64,000 bases of DNA from Enterobacteriaceae bacterium 89 (GCA_014156375.1 RQJH01000003.1:1178001-1242000); one strand, 5' to 3'; counted from the first letter of the stretch, positions 1-10,248 are shown. The notes: a model not told the origin generated them from the letters alone. A program made the numbers and translations.

Positions 1-2477
1 TCGTCGTTGCTGGCCTCCTGGCTGCTTTCCGGTGTCGGCAATCCGCCGTGGCTGTCTGCGTTTTCCACCTCAACGCTGTAAATCCGCCCCAGCAGCGAGA
101 GCAGCTCATGCGGTGAGGCCACGCTGTGGATCCACTCGCCCGGAACACGCTCAAGAGGAATACCAATATGGCGTCGGCAGAATATAATCGCCGCACGACC
201 CGTCCACGGCTGAGCCAGCTCATCGTCGGAGATCAGGATGTCGTCACTCTGCGGCGTCTGCCCTTCATAGAGCTGCACTTCCACCCCGTGGCGAATCAGC
301 AACGATTCAACGAACTGGGCCAGCGACGCGTTACGCACCGCAAGCCAGCAGCGCTTGTTCGCCAGTCCTTCAATCGCCGTCGTCGGGGCATTTTGCGCCC
401 CGTACAGCGGAATACGGATCGTAAACTGACTGCCCATCCCCGGTTCGGTATCCACAGAGATATCGCCGTCCATCATGCTAATCAGCTTCTCGCAGATCGC
501 CAGCCCCAGCCCGGTGCCCTGGAAGTTACGCTGCACGCCGGTGCCCACCTGGAAGAATGGATCAAAGAGTCGTACCACTTCTTTCGCCGGGATGCCCACG
601 CCGGTATCGCGCACGCTAATGCTGAGATAGTCCTCGTCGCGCTGCAAATGCAGAATAATGCAGCCCATATCGGTGAACTTGATCGCGTTGCTGAGCAGAT
701 TGGAAATCACCTGCTGCAGGCGCATCGGGTCACCCATCAGCTGCTGCGGCACGTCCGGATCGACAAAGCAGTACAGCCCAAGCTGCTTGCGCACCACCAG
801 CGGCAGATAGTTGGCGGTGATATGGCTCATTACCTCGCGCGGCGAGAACTCACGCGGTTCAATTTTCAGCTGCTCGGACTCAATTTTCGAGAAATCGAGG
901 ATATCGCTGATGATTTTCAGCAGCAGGCTGGAAGAGTTGTTCATCGCCGTAACCAGACGGTCAACGCCCTTCGGCAGCTCCTTGGTCTGCAGCAGATCGA
1001 GGTTACCGATAATGCCGTACAGCGGGGTACGCAGTTCATGACTGACGGTGGCAAGGAACATCGATTTCGACTGACTGGCCTGCTCTGCCGCCTGAGCCAT
1101 TTCCTGTAAGGATTCTTCCATCTTCACGCGCGAGCTGACGTCCACCAGCACGCAAATCGCCACGTTTTCATTGCGATAGCGAGAATGAACAAAGCTGATT
1201 TGCAGGTTGGTGTTATTGCTGGTCAGCACATCCACAAAATTGACCTGCTGCCCGCAGATGATCTGCGTCAGCCGCTGCCGGTCTTCGTGAGTCAGCATAT
1301 TGAGGTAGTTATGCGCCAGCTCGTTGCTCAGGATGTTAGTCCCGTCCTGAGTGCGCAATATACAGATCCCGACCGGTGCAGAAGCCACAATCTTACGGTT
1401 GAACTGTTCGTGTTCTTCGAGGCGCTGTGCGTCCGCTTCGGCGGGCAGGAAGATACGTCGCTCATACATCCGCGCCATGGTGAACAGCGCCAGCCCGGTC
1501 AGAATGTTGAGCAGCAAAGCGTTGAGGATCAGCATTCTGATGCGCTCGAGCACCAGATCGACCGGCACAGAATAAACAATACTCAGCGATGACGGCGGTA
1601 AACTTTTCTTTAAAATCAGCTCACGGAAGCCCGAGGTATAGCCAAACCAGGCGCGCTCCTGCATCCAGCGAGGCTCGACTTTGAGTTTGCTTTCCGTTCC
1701 GGTCAGGGTAATCAGCGATTTACCGTTTTCATCGAGGATGGTCACTCCCATCGGCATACTGCCGGGGGTAAAGAAGTTTTCCATGCGGATAGTCTGCTCA
1801 ATCCCTAGCAGCGCCTGCAGGCGGTTTGCCAGATATACCGGCGTTAACGCATAAAAATAGCCGACGCCCGGACGGGGACCCTGACTTATCCAGTAGAGAT
1901 TGTTGCCACGCTCATCCTGCGGAGCATTACGGTATTTGACGATCCGCTCATGCAGCGTTTTAAGCGCCTGATCGCGCTCCACTGGCAGATCGCGCAGGCC
2001 AAAATTGGCCACGCAAAGATTGTCGCTGCCAATCAGAAACACGCGGTTGAGATCGTAAGCAGCGGAGAAGTTATCCCGCCAGTAGCGCATGAACCACGCA
2101 AGGGACTCGAGCGACCCACGCCAGCTGCTGCTGAGCGCACCGCAGTCTGAATCCTGAAACAGCGGCTCGAAATCCGGGACTTCAGTGTCATCCTTTTTAC
2201 CCAGGCGCGGAGAAAGCACACCGTTATCCGCGGTCAGGCGGTTTTCCGCAATGTACTTCAGCTCCTTCATCACGTCTGACGTACGCTGAATGTAGCGCTG
2301 CGCCTGGTCGTAGCTGAGGTTAAACTCCTGGCGAATCTCCGCCTCTTTCGAGTGCAGGGCGTTGACGATGTAAAACACCGAAATAAAAGCGATCAGCAGC
2401 CAAAGTAATAACGCCAGCGCCCGAAAAAGATAGCGGGAAACTTTCAGGGTCGTGCGAAAGGAGACAAGGTATTTCAA
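1..2477 (-). CDS. rcsC: Hybrid sensor histidine kinase RcsC (3' end outside window)
   Basis: RcsC is the inner-membrane hybrid kinase of the Rcs envelope-stress phosphorelay, which passes phosphate through RcsD to RcsB to control capsule and motility genes. The reverse strand reads from a TTG at 2477 (first residues MKYLVSFRTTLK, as in E. coli, which also starts with TTG). There is a first membrane helix near residues 20-40, a periplasmic domain, a second helix near 310-330, a PAS-like linker, a HisKA box with the phospho-acceptor His in the motif FLATVSHELRTPL, and an HATPase domain with DTGVGIPAKE and GTGLGLAIC. About 825 codons are present. The reading frame leaves the window at base 1 in the acidic linker just before the receiver domain, so the phospho-acceptor Asp is not visible. 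No stop or frameshift is seen. The gene follows the gyrA terminator on the same strand. Confidence 0.95.
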   Translation of the reverse strand, partial: MKYLVSFRTTLKVSRYLFRALALLLWLLIAFISVFYIVNALHSKEAEIRQEFNLSYDQAQRYIQRTSDVMKELKYIAENRLTADNGVLSPRLGKKDDTEVPDFEPLFQDSDCGALSSSWRGSLESLAWFMRYWRDNFSAAYDLNRVFLIGSDNLCVANFGLRDLPVERDQALKTLHERIVKYRNAPQDERGNNLYWISQGPRPGVGYFYALTPVYLANRLQALLGIEQTIRMENFFTPGSMPMGVTILDENGKSLITLTGTESKLKVEPRWMQERAWFGYTSGFRELILKKSLPPSSLSIVYSVPVDLVLERIRMLILNALLLNILTGLALFTMARMYERRIFLPAEADAQRLEEHEQFNRKIVASAPVGICILRTQDGTNILSNELAHNYLNMLTHEDRQRLTQIICGQQVNFVDVLTSNNTNLQISFVHSRYRNENVAICVLVDVSSRVKMEESLQEMAQAAEQASQSKSMFLATVSHELRTPLYGIIGNLDLLQTKELPKGVDRLVTAMNNSSSLLLKIISDILDFSKIESEQLKIEPREFSPREVMSHITANYLPLVVRKQLGLYCFVDPDVPQQLMGDPMRLQQVISNLLSNAIKFTDMGCIILHLQRDEDYLSISVRDTGVGIPAKEVVRLFDPFFQVGTGVQRNFQGTGLGLAICEKLISMMDGDISVDTEPGMGSQFTIRIPLYGAQNAPTTAIEGLANKRCWLAVRNASLAQFVESLLIRHGVEVQLYEGQTPQSDDILISDDELAQPWTGRAAIIFCRRHIGIPLERVPGEWIHSVASPHELLSLLGRIYSVEVENADSHGGLPTPESSQEASND

Positions 2478-2544
2478 AGTTTAACCGTGCGCGTGCAAAA
2501 AGATGCGATTAAGGTAGCCGTAAATCCACCCCCTCGCAACGTTG

Positions 2545-2576
2545 AAAGAAAAAGGGCCAGCGTTAGCCGGCCCTCT
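2545..2576 (-). terminator. Intrinsic terminator of gyrA
   Basis: On the minus strand the motif GGGCCGGC-taac-GCTGGCCC is followed by TTTTTC. It starts about 20 bases after the gyrA stop and about 70 bases before the rcsC start, so it separates the two transcription units. Confidence 0.85.
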
Positions 2577-2595
2577 TAGCGATGAATTCAGACGA

Positions 2596-5232
2596 TTACT
2601 CGTCAGCGTCATCCGCAACGTCGTCGTCAGTGTCCGCTTCCGGGGCGATATCGTCATCCCCTTCTGCCGCACTGCCGTCGATAGCGTCAAGCTCTTCGTC
2701 GTCCACCGGTTCGGCAACACGCTGCAGGCCCACCACGTTTTCATCTTCCGCTGTGCGGATGAGGATCACGCCCTGGGTGTTACGACCCACCACGCTGATT
2801 TCCGACACGCGAGTACGCACCAGCGTACCGGCATCGGTGATCATCATGATCTGATCGGTATCTTCTACCTGCACCGCGCCCACCACGGAGCCGTTACGCT
2901 CGGTGACCTTGATGGAGATAACGCCCTGAGTGCCGCGAGACTTGGTTGGGTATTCGGTTTCCGCAGTACGCTTACCGTAGCCGTTCTGAGTGACGGTGAG
3001 GATTGCGCCTTCGCCACGTGGAACGATCAGAGAAACGACTTTGTCTTCGCCCGCCAGCTTAATACCGCGAACGCCCGTTGCCGTACGACCCATCGCACGA
3101 ACCGCGTTCTCTTTAAAGCGCACCACTTTACCGGCCGCAGAGAACAGCATCACTTCGTCGTTGCCGCCGGTCAGGTCAACGCCAATCAGCTCATCGCCTT
3201 CGTTCAGGTTCACCGCGATGATCCCGGCCGAACGTGGGCGGCTGAACTCGGTCAGCGCAGTTTTCTTCACGGTACCGCTTGCCGTTGCCATGAAGACGTT
3301 AACGCCCTCTTCGTACTCGCGTACTGGCAGGATAGCGGTAATACGTTCATCGGCTTCCAGCGGCAGCAGGTTGACGATTGGACGACCACGCGCACCACGG
3401 CTAGCTTCCGGCAGCTGATAAACCTTCATCCAGTACAGACGGCCACGGCTGGAGAAGCAGAGGATCGTGTCATGGGTGTTGGCGACCAGCAGACGGTCGA
3501 TAAAGTCTTCTTCTTTAATACGGGCGGCAGATTTACCTTTACCACCACGGCGCTGAGCTTCGTAATCGCTCAGCGGCTGATACTTCACGTAGCCCTGATG
3601 AGACAGCGTGACGACAACGTCTTCCTGGTTGATCAGGTCTTCGATGTTGATGTCCGCGCTGTTGGCGGTGATTTCGGTGCGACGCTGGTCGCCGAACTGC
3701 TCGCGAACGAGTTCCAGCTCTTCACGGATCACTTCCATCAGACGATCGGCACTGCCCAGAATGTGCAGCAGCTCGGCGATCTGTTCCAGCAGCTCTTTGT
3801 ACTCGTCGAGCAGTTTTTCATGCTCAAGGCCGGTCAGTTTCTGCAGACGCAGATCCAGAATCGCCTGAGCCTGCTGTTCGGTCAGGAAGTATTTACCGTC
3901 GTGAATACCGTACTGCGGCTCCAGCCACTCCGGACGCGCGGCGTCATCACCGGCACGCTCCAGCATCGCGGCCACGTTGCCGAGATCCCAGGACTGGGCA
4001 ATCAGCGCAGCTTTTGCTTCCGCAGGGGTTGGCGCACGACGGATCATCTCGATGATCGGATCGATGTTCGCCAGCGCAATCGCCAGCGCTTCGAGGATGT
4101 GTGCACGGTCACGCGCTTTACGCAGTTCGAAAATAGTACGACGGGTCACCACTTCGCGGCGGTGACGCACGAACGCAGAAAGAATATCTTTCAGGTTCAT
4201 GATCTTCGGCTGGCCCTGGTGCAGAGCAACCATGTTGATACCGAAGGAAACCTGCAGCTGCGTCTGGGAGTAGAGGTTGTTGAGAACCACTTCACCCACC
4301 GCATCGCGTTTGATTTCAATCACGATGCGCATACCGTCTTTATCAGACTCATCACGCAGCGCGCTGATACCTTCCACGCGTTTGTCTTTCACCAGCTCGG
4401 CAATTTTCTCGATCAGTCGAGCTTTGTTCACCTGATACGGAATTTCATGCACGATGATGGTTTCACGGCCGGTTTTCGCATCCGCTTCCACTTCTGCGCG
4501 GGCGCGAATATAAATTTTGCCACGACCAGTGCGGTACGCTTCTTCGATGCCGCGACGGCCATTAATAATGGCGGCGGTCGGGAAGTCCGGACCCGGGATG
4601 TGCTCCATCAGCCCTTCAACGGAAATGTCTTCATCGTCGATGTAAGCGAGGCAGCCGTTGATCACTTCCGTCAGGTTGTGTGGCGGAATGTTGGTCGCCA
4701 TACCTACTGCGATACCGGACGAGCCGTTCACCAGCAGGTTAGGAATTTTGGTTGGCATGACGTCAGGAATTTTTTCCGTGCCGTCATAGTTATCGACGAA
4801 ATCGACGGTTTCCTTGTCCAGGTCAGCCATGATCTCGTGCGCGATTTTCGACATACGGATTTCCGTATAACGCATCGCTGCGGCGGAGTCACCGTCGACC
4901 GAACCGAAGTTACCCTGACCATCCACCAGCATGTAGCGCAGTGAGAATGGCTGTGCCATACGTACGATGGTGTCGTACACCGCGGAGTCGCCGTGCGGGT
5001 GGTATTTACCGATTACGTCACCCACCACACGGGCAGATTTTTTGTAGGCTTTGTTCCAGTCATTGCCCAGTACGTTCATGGCGTAAAGTACGCGACGGTG
5101 TACCGGCTTTAAGCCATCCCGGACATCCGGCAGCGCACGGCCAACAATGACCGACATCGCATAATCCAGATAGGAGCTCTTCAGCTCTTCCTCGATGTTG
5201 ACCGGTGTAATTTCTCTCGCAAGGTCGCTCAT
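2596..5232 (-). CDS. gyrA: DNA gyrase subunit A
   Basis: GyrA is the DNA breakage-reunion subunit of gyrase (A2B2), the type II topoisomerase that introduces negative supercoils. The protein has 878 residues against 875 in E. coli. The N-terminal domain holds the catalytic pair Arg121-Tyr122 ([10 protein letters not shown]). The quinolone-resistance-determining region reads GDSAVYD at 81-87, with Ser83 (codon TCC at 4984-4986) and Asp87 (codon GAC at 4972-4974), which is the susceptible form. The C-terminal half is the beta-pinwheel, with the GyrA box QRRGGKG. The last 40 or so residues are a strongly acidic tail, as in other enterobacteria. The gene stands alone with its own promoter and terminator. 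A sigma-70 minus-10 and an AGAGGGAT ribosome site precede the ATG. Confidence 0.99.
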   Translation of the reverse strand: MSDLAREITPVNIEEELKSSYLDYAMSVIVGRALPDVRDGLKPVHRRVLYAMNVLGNDWNKAYKKSARVVGDVIGKYHPHGDSAVYDTIVRMAQPFSLRYMLVDGQGNFGSVDGDSAAAMRYTEIRMSKIAHEIMADLDKETVDFVDNYDGTEKIPDVMPTKIPNLLVNGSSGIAVGMATNIPPHNLTEVINGCLAYIDDEDISVEGLMEHIPGPDFPTAAIINGRRGIEEAYRTGRGKIYIRARAEVEADAKTGRETIIVHEIPYQVNKARLIEKIAELVKDKRVEGISALRDESDKDGMRIVIEIKRDAVGEVVLNNLYSQTQLQVSFGINMVALHQGQPKIMNLKDILSAFVRHRREVVTRRTIFELRKARDRAHILEALAIALANIDPIIEMIRRAPTPAEAKAALIAQSWDLGNVAAMLERAGDDAARPEWLEPQYGIHDGKYFLTEQQAQAILDLRLQKLTGLEHEKLLDEYKELLEQIAELLHILGSADRLMEVIREELELVREQFGDQRRTEITANSADINIEDLINQEDVVVTLSHQGYVKYQPLSDYEAQRRGGKGKSAARIKEEDFIDRLLVANTHDTILCFSSRGRLYWMKVYQLPEASRGARGRPIVNLLPLEADERITAILPVREYEEGVNVFMATASGTVKKTALTEFSRPRSAGIIAVNLNEGDELIGVDLTGGNDEVMLFSAAGKVVRFKENAVRAMGRTATGVRGIKLAGEDKVVSLIVPRGEGAILTVTQNGYGKRTAETEYPTKSRGTQGVISIKVTERNGSVVGAVQVEDTDQIMMITDAGTLVRTRVSEISVVGRNTQGVILIRTAEDENVVGLQRVAEPVDDEELDAIDGSAAEGDDDIAPEADTDDDVADDADE

Positions 5233-5277
5233 CTAACCGCTATCCCTCTACATGTTTCCCGGATTCAAAGGTCGCAA

Positions 5278-5315
5278 ATTATAACACAGCCAGCGCACTT
5301 TAAACCAATTTGGTT
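5278..5315 (-). promoter_or_regulatory. Probable gyrA promoter
   Basis: On the minus strand a perfect TATAAT (5278-5283) lies 46 bases upstream of the gyrA ATG. A TTGGTTTA block at 5303-5310 is a possible minus-35, but no hexamer there has ideal spacing. In E. coli gyrA is induced by DNA relaxation; nothing in the sequence proves that here. Confidence 0.6.
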
Positions 5316-5367
5316 TACTGGGTGATATACTGCCAGACCTGAATCGGGTTAAGGAGTAAAAGCGCTG

Positions 5368-6093
5368 ATGAATGCTGAAAAACCGGCGGTGGCCAACGTC
5401 GATCATGACGAAATTGCGAAATTCGAGGCGGTTGCCTCACGCTGGTGGGACCTGGAAGGTGAATTTAAGCCACTGCACCGCATCAACCCGCTGCGTCTGG
5501 GGTATATCGCCAGCCGCTCTGACGGCCTGTTTGGTAAGAAAGTGCTGGACGTAGGCTGCGGCGGCGGGATCCTCGCCGAAAGCATGGCGCGGGAAGGAGC
5601 GGAAGTGACCGGGCTGGATATGGGCTTTGAACCGCTTCAGGTTGCCCGTCTGCATTCGCTGGAAACCGGCATTAAGGTGAATTACGTCCAGGAAACCGTG
5701 GAAGACCATGCGGCAAAACACGCTGGAGAATACGACGTGGTCACCTGCATGGAGATGCTGGAACACGTGCCGGACCCGCAGTCCGTGGTCAACGCCTGCG
5801 CCAAACTGGTGAAGCCGGGCGGTCAGGTGTTCTTCTCTACCATTAACCGTAATGGTAAAGCCTGGCTGATGGCGGTGGTCGGCGCCGAGTATGTCCTGAA
5901 CATGGTTCCGAAGGGCACTCACGATGTGAAGAAATTCATCAAACCGGCAGAATTGCTAGGCTGGGTGGATCAAACAAACCTGCAGGAGCGTCACATGACC
6001 GGCCTGCACTACAACCCGCTCACCAATCATTTCAAACTCGCGCCGGGCGTTGATGTTAACTACATGTTGCATACAACGGCAAAAAACGTCTGA
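5368..6093 (+). CDS. ubiG: Ubiquinone biosynthesis O-methyltransferase UbiG
   Basis: UbiG carries out both O-methylation steps of the ubiquinone head group using S-adenosylmethionine. The 241-residue protein (240 in E. coli) is a class I methyltransferase: motif [14 protein letters not shown] lies at residues 59-71, the acidic post-motif region is [15 protein letters not shown], and motif IV is [16 protein letters not shown]. The ATG at 5368 is preceded by AAGGAGTAAAAGCGCTG, giving a good ribosome site. It diverges from gyrA, the usual enterobacterial arrangement. The autotransporter gene yfaL, found between ubiG and nrdA in E. coli, is missing. Confidence 0.98.
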   Translation: MNAEKPAVANVDHDEIAKFEAVASRWWDLEGEFKPLHRINPLRLGYIASRSDGLFGKKVLDVGCGGGILAESMAREGAEVTGLDMGFEPLQVARLHSLETGIKVNYVQETVEDHAAKHAGEYDVVTCMEMLEHVPDPQSVVNACAKLVKPGGQVFFSTINRNGKAWLMAVVGAEYVLNMVPKGTHDVKKFIKPAELLGWVDQTNLQERHMTGLHYNPLTNHFKLAPGVDVNYMLHTTAKNV

Positions 6094-6116
6094 CCTCATA
6101 GTTTATTCTTATAAAG

Positions 6117-6141
6117 ATTGCGCAGCATTCTGTTGCGCAAT
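6117..6141 (+). terminator. Hairpin after ubiG
   Basis: A perfect 8-bp inverted repeat (ATTGCGCA at 6117-6124, TGCGCAAT at 6134-6141) lies 23 bases past the ubiG stop. It lacks a clean T tract, so it may be a weak terminator or a 3'-end protecting hairpin. Confidence 0.45.
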
Positions 6142-6284
6142 TCCCCTTCTCGTTGAAGAAATCAGCACTCGATCAAATTTTCATTTTTTTTATTCGAATA
6201 TTGACAATCAATGCAGGCCTTATGCTTCGCGGACTTAGCGATTATTACCCTTTCGCAACCTCAATTTAACGTCAAAATCAACCC

Positions 6285-6399
6285 TTGTACTCAAAAGAAT
6301 CCTTACTAGAATACTCACCATATAGCGTTAAACTTATCACTCAACCCCTACATATAGTATTTATCCACAGAGTTAGTCACAGCGGCTTTCTGTGGATAA
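6285..6399 (+). promoter_or_regulatory. nrdAB control region: possible promoter, two NrdR-like boxes, two DnaA boxes
   Basis: A candidate promoter TTGTAC-16-TAGAAT spans 6285-6312. Two NrdR-box-like sequences share the core ATATAG (6320-6325 and 6352-6357). They are 32 bp apart, the three-helical-turn spacing known for NrdR repressor pairs. Two perfect DnaA boxes follow in inverted orientation, TTATCCACA at 6361-6369 and TGTGGATAA at 6391-6399. NrdR repression and DnaA-ATP control of nrdAB are established in E. coli; their operation here is inferred from the motifs. The gap between ubiG and nrdA (6094-6439) is AT-rich, with no convincing gene. Confidence 0.7.
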
Positions 6400-6439
6400 G
6401 CGGGGGATATTTTTTCTTTTCACGGACAGGTAAAAGCAC

Positions 6440-8725
6440 ATGACTCAAGGTCTGATGGTGACTAAGCGTGATGGCGGGACTGAGAAAATCAATCTCGACA
6501 AAATTCATCGCGTGCTGGATTGGGCTGCAGAAGGTCTGAACAACGTTTCTATTTCCCAGGTAGAGCTGCGTTCACACATCCAGTTTTACGACGGGATCAA
6601 AACCGCCGACATCCACGAGACTATCATCAAGGCTGCCGCCGACCTGATTTCCCGCGAAGCTCCGGATTATCAGTACCTGGCCGCGCGCCTGGCGATTTTC
6701 CACCTGCGCAAGAAAGCCTACGGTCAGTTTGAACCGCCAGCGCTGTACAAGCACGTGGTGAACATGGTTGAGCTGGGCAAATACGATCGTCATCTGCTGG
6801 AAGACTATACGGAAGAAGAGTTCCAGCAGATGGACGGGTTTATCGATCACTGGCGCGACATGAACTTCTCCTACGCTGCGGTAAAACAGCTGGAAGGCAA
6901 ATATCTGGTACAGAACCGCGTCACCGGTGAAATCTACGAAAGCGCCCAGTTCCTGTATATTCTGGTCGCCGCGTGCCTGTTCTCGAACTATCCGCGCGAA
7001 ACTCGTCTGAGCTACGTGAAGCGTTTCTATGACGCCGTTTCCACGTTTAAAATTTCTCTGCCAACGCCAATCATGTCCGGCGTGCGCACGCCAACCCGTC
7101 AGTTCAGCTCCTGTGTACTGATCGAGTGCGGCGACAGCCTTGACTCTATCAACGCCACTTCCAGCGCGATTGTGAAATACGTTTCCCAGCGTGCCGGTAT
7201 CGGCATCAACGCCGGTCGCATCCGTGCGCTGGGTAGCCCGATTCGCGGCGGTGAAGCGTTCCACACCGGCTGTATTCCGTTCTACAAACACTTCCAGACT
7301 GCGGTGAAATCTTGCTCTCAGGGCGGCGTTCGCGGCGGCGCAGCCACCCTCTTCTACCCGATGTGGCATCTGGAAGTAGAAAGCCTGCTGGTGCTGAAAA
7401 ACAACCGCGGTACCGAAGCAAACCGCGTGCGTCACATGGACTACGGCGTACAGATCAACAAGCTGATGTACACCCGCCTGCTGAAAGGCGAAGAGATCAG
7501 CCTGTTCAGCCCATCCGACGTTCCTGGCCTGTACGATGCGTTCTTTGCCGACCAGGATGAGTTCGAACGTCTGTACGTGAAATACGAAAAAGACGACAGC
7601 ATCCGCAAGCAGCGCGTGAAGGCCGTTGAGCTGTTCTCTCTGGTGATGCAGGAACGCGCCTCTACTGGCCGTATCTACATCCAGAACGTGGACCACTGCA
7701 ACACCCACAGCCCGTTCGATCCGGTTGTCGCTCCGGTGCGCCAGTCTAACCTGTGCCTGGAAATCGCTCTGCCGACCAAACCGCTGGACGACGTCAACGA
7801 CGAAAACGGCGAAATCGCCCTGTGTACACTGTCGGCCTTCAACCTGGGTGCGATTGACAGCCTGGACGATCTGGAAGAGCTGGCCGTGCTGGCCGTCCGC
7901 GCGCTGGATGCCCTGCTCGACTACCAGGATTACCCAATTCTGGCCGCTAAACGTGGTGCGATGGGTCGTCGTACTCTGGGTATCGGCGTGATCAACTTCG
8001 CGTACTACCTGGCGAAGCACGGTAAACGCTACTCCGATGGCAGCGGTAACAACCTGACCCACAAAACGTTCGAAGCCATTCAGTACTACCTGCTGAAAGC
8101 CTCTAACGAGCTGGCAAAAGAGCAAGGCGCGTGCCCGTGGTTCAACGAAACCACCTACGCCAAAGGCATTCTGCCGATCGACACCTACAAGAAAGACCTG
8201 GATGCGATCGTCAACGAGCCGCTGCACTACGACTGGGATGGTCTGCGCGAGTCGATCAAAACCTACGGTCTGCGTAACTCCACGCTGTCCGCCCTGATGC
8301 CGTCTGAGACCTCTTCGCAGATCTCTAACGCCACCAACGGCATTGAGCCGCCGCGCGGTCACGTGAGCATCAAAGCGTCGAAAGACGGGATCCTGCGTCA
8401 GGTGGTACCGGATTACGAAAACCTGCAAAACGGCTACGAGCTGCTGTGGGAAATGCCGAACAACGACGGCTATCTGCAGCTGGTGGGCATCATGCAGAAG
8501 TTTATCGACCAGTCGATTTCTGCCAACACCAACTACGACCCGACGCGCTTCCCGTCTGGTAAAGTGCCGATGCAACAACTGCTGAAAGACCTGCTCAATG
8601 CCTATAAATTTGGCGTGAAAACCCTGTACTATCACAACACCCGTGATGGCGCAGAAGATGCGCAGGACGATCTGGCACCTTCCATCCAGGACGACGGCTG
8701 CGAAAGCGGCGCTTGTAAGATCTAA
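6440..8725 (+). CDS. nrdA: Class Ia ribonucleotide reductase, large subunit NrdA
   Basis: NrdA reduces ribonucleoside diphosphates to deoxyribonucleotides aerobically in complex with NrdB. It has 761 residues, the same as E. coli. An N-terminal ATP cone (about residues 5-95) holds the activity site. The active-site residues follow: Cys225 (QFSSC), Cys439 and Glu441 (SNLCLE), and Cys462 (ALCTLSAFN). The C-terminal tail ESGACKI keeps the Cys that, with a second Cys five residues earlier (CESGAC), relays reducing power from thioredoxin or glutaredoxin. It is the first gene of nrdA-nrdB-yfaE, though 112 bases with a REP pair separate it from nrdB. Confidence 0.99.
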   Translation: MTQGLMVTKRDGGTEKINLDKIHRVLDWAAEGLNNVSISQVELRSHIQFYDGIKTADIHETIIKAAADLISREAPDYQYLAARLAIFHLRKKAYGQFEPPALYKHVVNMVELGKYDRHLLEDYTEEEFQQMDGFIDHWRDMNFSYAAVKQLEGKYLVQNRVTGEIYESAQFLYILVAACLFSNYPRETRLSYVKRFYDAVSTFKISLPTPIMSGVRTPTRQFSSCVLIECGDSLDSINATSSAIVKYVSQRAGIGINAGRIRALGSPIRGGEAFHTGCIPFYKHFQTAVKSCSQGGVRGGAATLFYPMWHLEVESLLVLKNNRGTEANRVRHMDYGVQINKLMYTRLLKGEEISLFSPSDVPGLYDAFFADQDEFERLYVKYEKDDSIRKQRVKAVELFSLVMQERASTGRIYIQNVDHCNTHSPFDPVVAPVRQSNLCLEIALPTKPLDDVNDENGEIALCTLSAFNLGAIDSLDDLEELAVLAVRALDALLDYQDYPILAAKRGAMGRRTLGIGVINFAYYLAKHGKRYSDGSGNNLTHKTFEAIQYYLLKASNELAKEQGACPWFNETTYAKGILPIDTYKKDLDAIVNEPLHYDWDGLRESIKTYGLRNSTLSALMPSETSSQISNATNGIEPPRGHVSIKASKDGILRQVVPDYENLQNGYELLWEMPNNDGYLQLVGIMQKFIDQSISANTNYDPTRFPSGKVPMQQLLKDLLNAYKFGVKTLYYHNTRDGAEDAQDDLAPSIQDDGCESGACKI

Positions 8726-8730
8726 TCCTT

Positions 8731-8812
8731 TGCCGGATGCGGCTTAACGCCTTATCCGGCCTACAAAATCTTCCCCGAACTTGTAGGCCGGATAAGCGAA
8801 GCGCATCCGGCA
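8731..8812. repeat. Inverted REP pair (BIME) between nrdA and nrdB
   Basis: Two REP-like units face each other. One reads TGCCGGATGCGGCTT...TTATCCGGCCTACA (8731-8765), the other TGTAGGCCGGATAA...GCGCATCCGGCA (8782-8812). This is the classic enterobacterial palindromic unit. Lying inside an operon, it can form long stems in the nrdA-nrdB message and may affect mRNA stability or the subunit ratio. Confidence 0.9.
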
Positions 8813-8837
8813 TCGACATTCCAGACAGGACACATTA

Positions 8838-9968
8838 ATGGCATACACCACTTTCTCTCAGACCAAGAACGACCAGCTTCTGGAGCCGATGTTCTTTGGT
8901 CAACCGGTAAACGTGGCACGCTACGATCAGCAAAAATATGAAATCTTCGAAAAGCTGATCGAAAAGCAGCTCTCCTTCTTCTGGCGACCGGAAGAAGTGG
9001 ACGTGTCCCGCGACCGTATCGACTATCAGGCGCTGCCTGAGCACGAAAAACACATCTTCATCAGCAACCTGAAATATCAGACCCTGTTGGATTCTATTCA
9101 GGGTCGTAGCCCGAACGTGGCGCTGCTGCCGCTGATTTCTATTCCTGAGCTGGAAACCTGGGTTGAAACCTGGGCGTTTTCTGAAACCATTCACTCTCGC
9201 TCTTACACCCATATCATCCGTAACATCGTCAACGATCCGGCGACCGTGTTCGATGACATCGTGACCAACGAGCAGATTCAGAAACGTGCGGAAGGCATTT
9301 CCCACTACTACGACTCGCTGATCGAGCTGACCAGCTACTGGCATCTGCTGGGCGAAGGGACCCACAGCGTCAACGGTAAAACCGTGACCGTGAACCTGCG
9401 CGAGCTGAAGAAAAAACTGTACCTGTGCCTGATGAGCGTCAACGCGCTGGAAGCGATTCGCTTCTACGTCAGCTTCGCCTGTTCCTTCGCTTTCGCTGAA
9501 CGTAAGCTGATGGAAGGCAACGCCAAAATCATCCGTCTGATCGCCCGTGACGAAGCCCTGCACCTGACCGGCACCCAGCATATGCTGAACCTGCTGCGTT
9601 CCGGCCAGGACGATCCGGAAATGGCGGAGATTGCCGAAGAGTGCAAACAGGAGTGCTACGATCTGTTCGTGCTGGCGGCCGTGCAGGAAAAAGAGTGGGC
9701 CGAATATCTGTTCCGCGACGGCTCGATGATTGGCCTGAACAAAGACATTCTGTGCCAGTACATTGAGTACATCACCAACATCCGCATGCAGGCGGTGGGT
9801 CTCGATCTGCCGTTCCAGACGCGCTCTAACCCAATTCCGTGGATCAACACCTGGCTGGTGTCCGATAACGTGCAGGTGGCACCACAGGAAGTGGAAGTCA
9901 GCTCTTATCTGGTTGGGCAAATCGACGCCGAAGTCGACGCCGACGACCTGAGCAACTTCCAGCTCTGA
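8838..9968 (+). CDS. nrdB: Class Ia ribonucleotide reductase, beta subunit NrdB
   Basis: NrdB carries the di-iron centre and stable tyrosyl radical that start each turnover in NrdA. The 376-residue protein matches E. coli in length. Counting the initiator Met, the radical tyrosine is Tyr123 and the first iron ligands are Asp85 (TLLDSIQ), Glu116 and His119 (SETIHSRSY). A second ligand set is in [11 protein letters not shown]. The C-terminal peptide ([19 protein letters not shown]) is the tail that docks on NrdA. Its stop overlaps the start of yfaE by one base, which points to translational coupling. Confidence 0.99.
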   Translation: MAYTTFSQTKNDQLLEPMFFGQPVNVARYDQQKYEIFEKLIEKQLSFFWRPEEVDVSRDRIDYQALPEHEKHIFISNLKYQTLLDSIQGRSPNVALLPLISIPELETWVETWAFSETIHSRSYTHIIRNIVNDPATVFDDIVTNEQIQKRAEGISHYYDSLIELTSYWHLLGEGTHSVNGKTVTVNLRELKKKLYLCLMSVNALEAIRFYVSFACSFAFAERKLMEGNAKIIRLIARDEALHLTGTQHMLNLLRSGQDDPEMAEIAEECKQECYDLFVLAAVQEKEWAEYLFRDGSMIGLNKDILCQYIEYITNIRMQAVGLDLPFQTRSNPIPWINTWLVSDNVQVAPQEVEVSSYLVGQIDAEVDADDLSNFQL

Positions 9969-10222
9969 TGAGCCGCGTTACGCTTCGCATTACTGGCACA
10001 CAGCTGCTGTGCCAGGAAGAACATCCTTCGCTGCTGGCAGCGCTGGAGTCGCACAACGTGGCTGTAGAATTTCAGTGTCGCGAAGGCTATTGCGGTTCCT
10101 GCCGCTGTCGGCTGGTGTCCGGTCAGGTCGACTGGCTGACGGAACCGCTGGCGTTTGTACATCAGGGTGAAATTCTGCCCTGCTGCTGTAAAGCCAACGG
10201 CGATATCGAGATAGAAATGTAA
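9968..10222 (+). CDS. yfaE: 2Fe-2S ferredoxin-like protein YfaE
   Basis: YfaE is a small plant-type ferredoxin known in E. coli to help maintain the di-iron tyrosyl-radical cofactor of NrdB. Its 84 residues contain the ligand pattern CREGYCGSCRC followed by a distal Cys in a CCC cluster near residue 75. The ATG overlaps the nrdB TGA (ATGA), so the two are coupled. A strong hairpin terminator overlaps its stop codon and ends the operon. Confidence 0.96.
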   Translation: MSRVTLRITGTQLLCQEEHPSLLAALESHNVAVEFQCREGYCGSCRCRLVSGQVDWLTEPLAFVHQGEILPCCCKANGDIEIEM

Positions 10223-10248
10223 TCCACCTACGGGTGGATTACATTTTT
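10219..10248 (+). terminator. Terminator of nrdA-nrdB-yfaE
   Basis: A perfect 10-bp stem (GTAATCCACC / GGTGGATTAC, loop TACG) is followed by ATTTTT. The left arm includes the yfaE stop codon. Confidence 0.9.

Noticed and set aside
2542-4944. 800-codon open frame antisense to gyrA
   Set aside because: It mirrors the highly conserved gyrA frame. It is rich in His, Asn, Thr and Arg, the usual antisense shadow of a GC-biased gene, and has no ribosome site or recognisable domain.
6572-8635. 687-codon open frame antisense to nrdA
   Set aside because: Shadow of nrdA codon bias; NrdA itself is complete with all catalytic residues.
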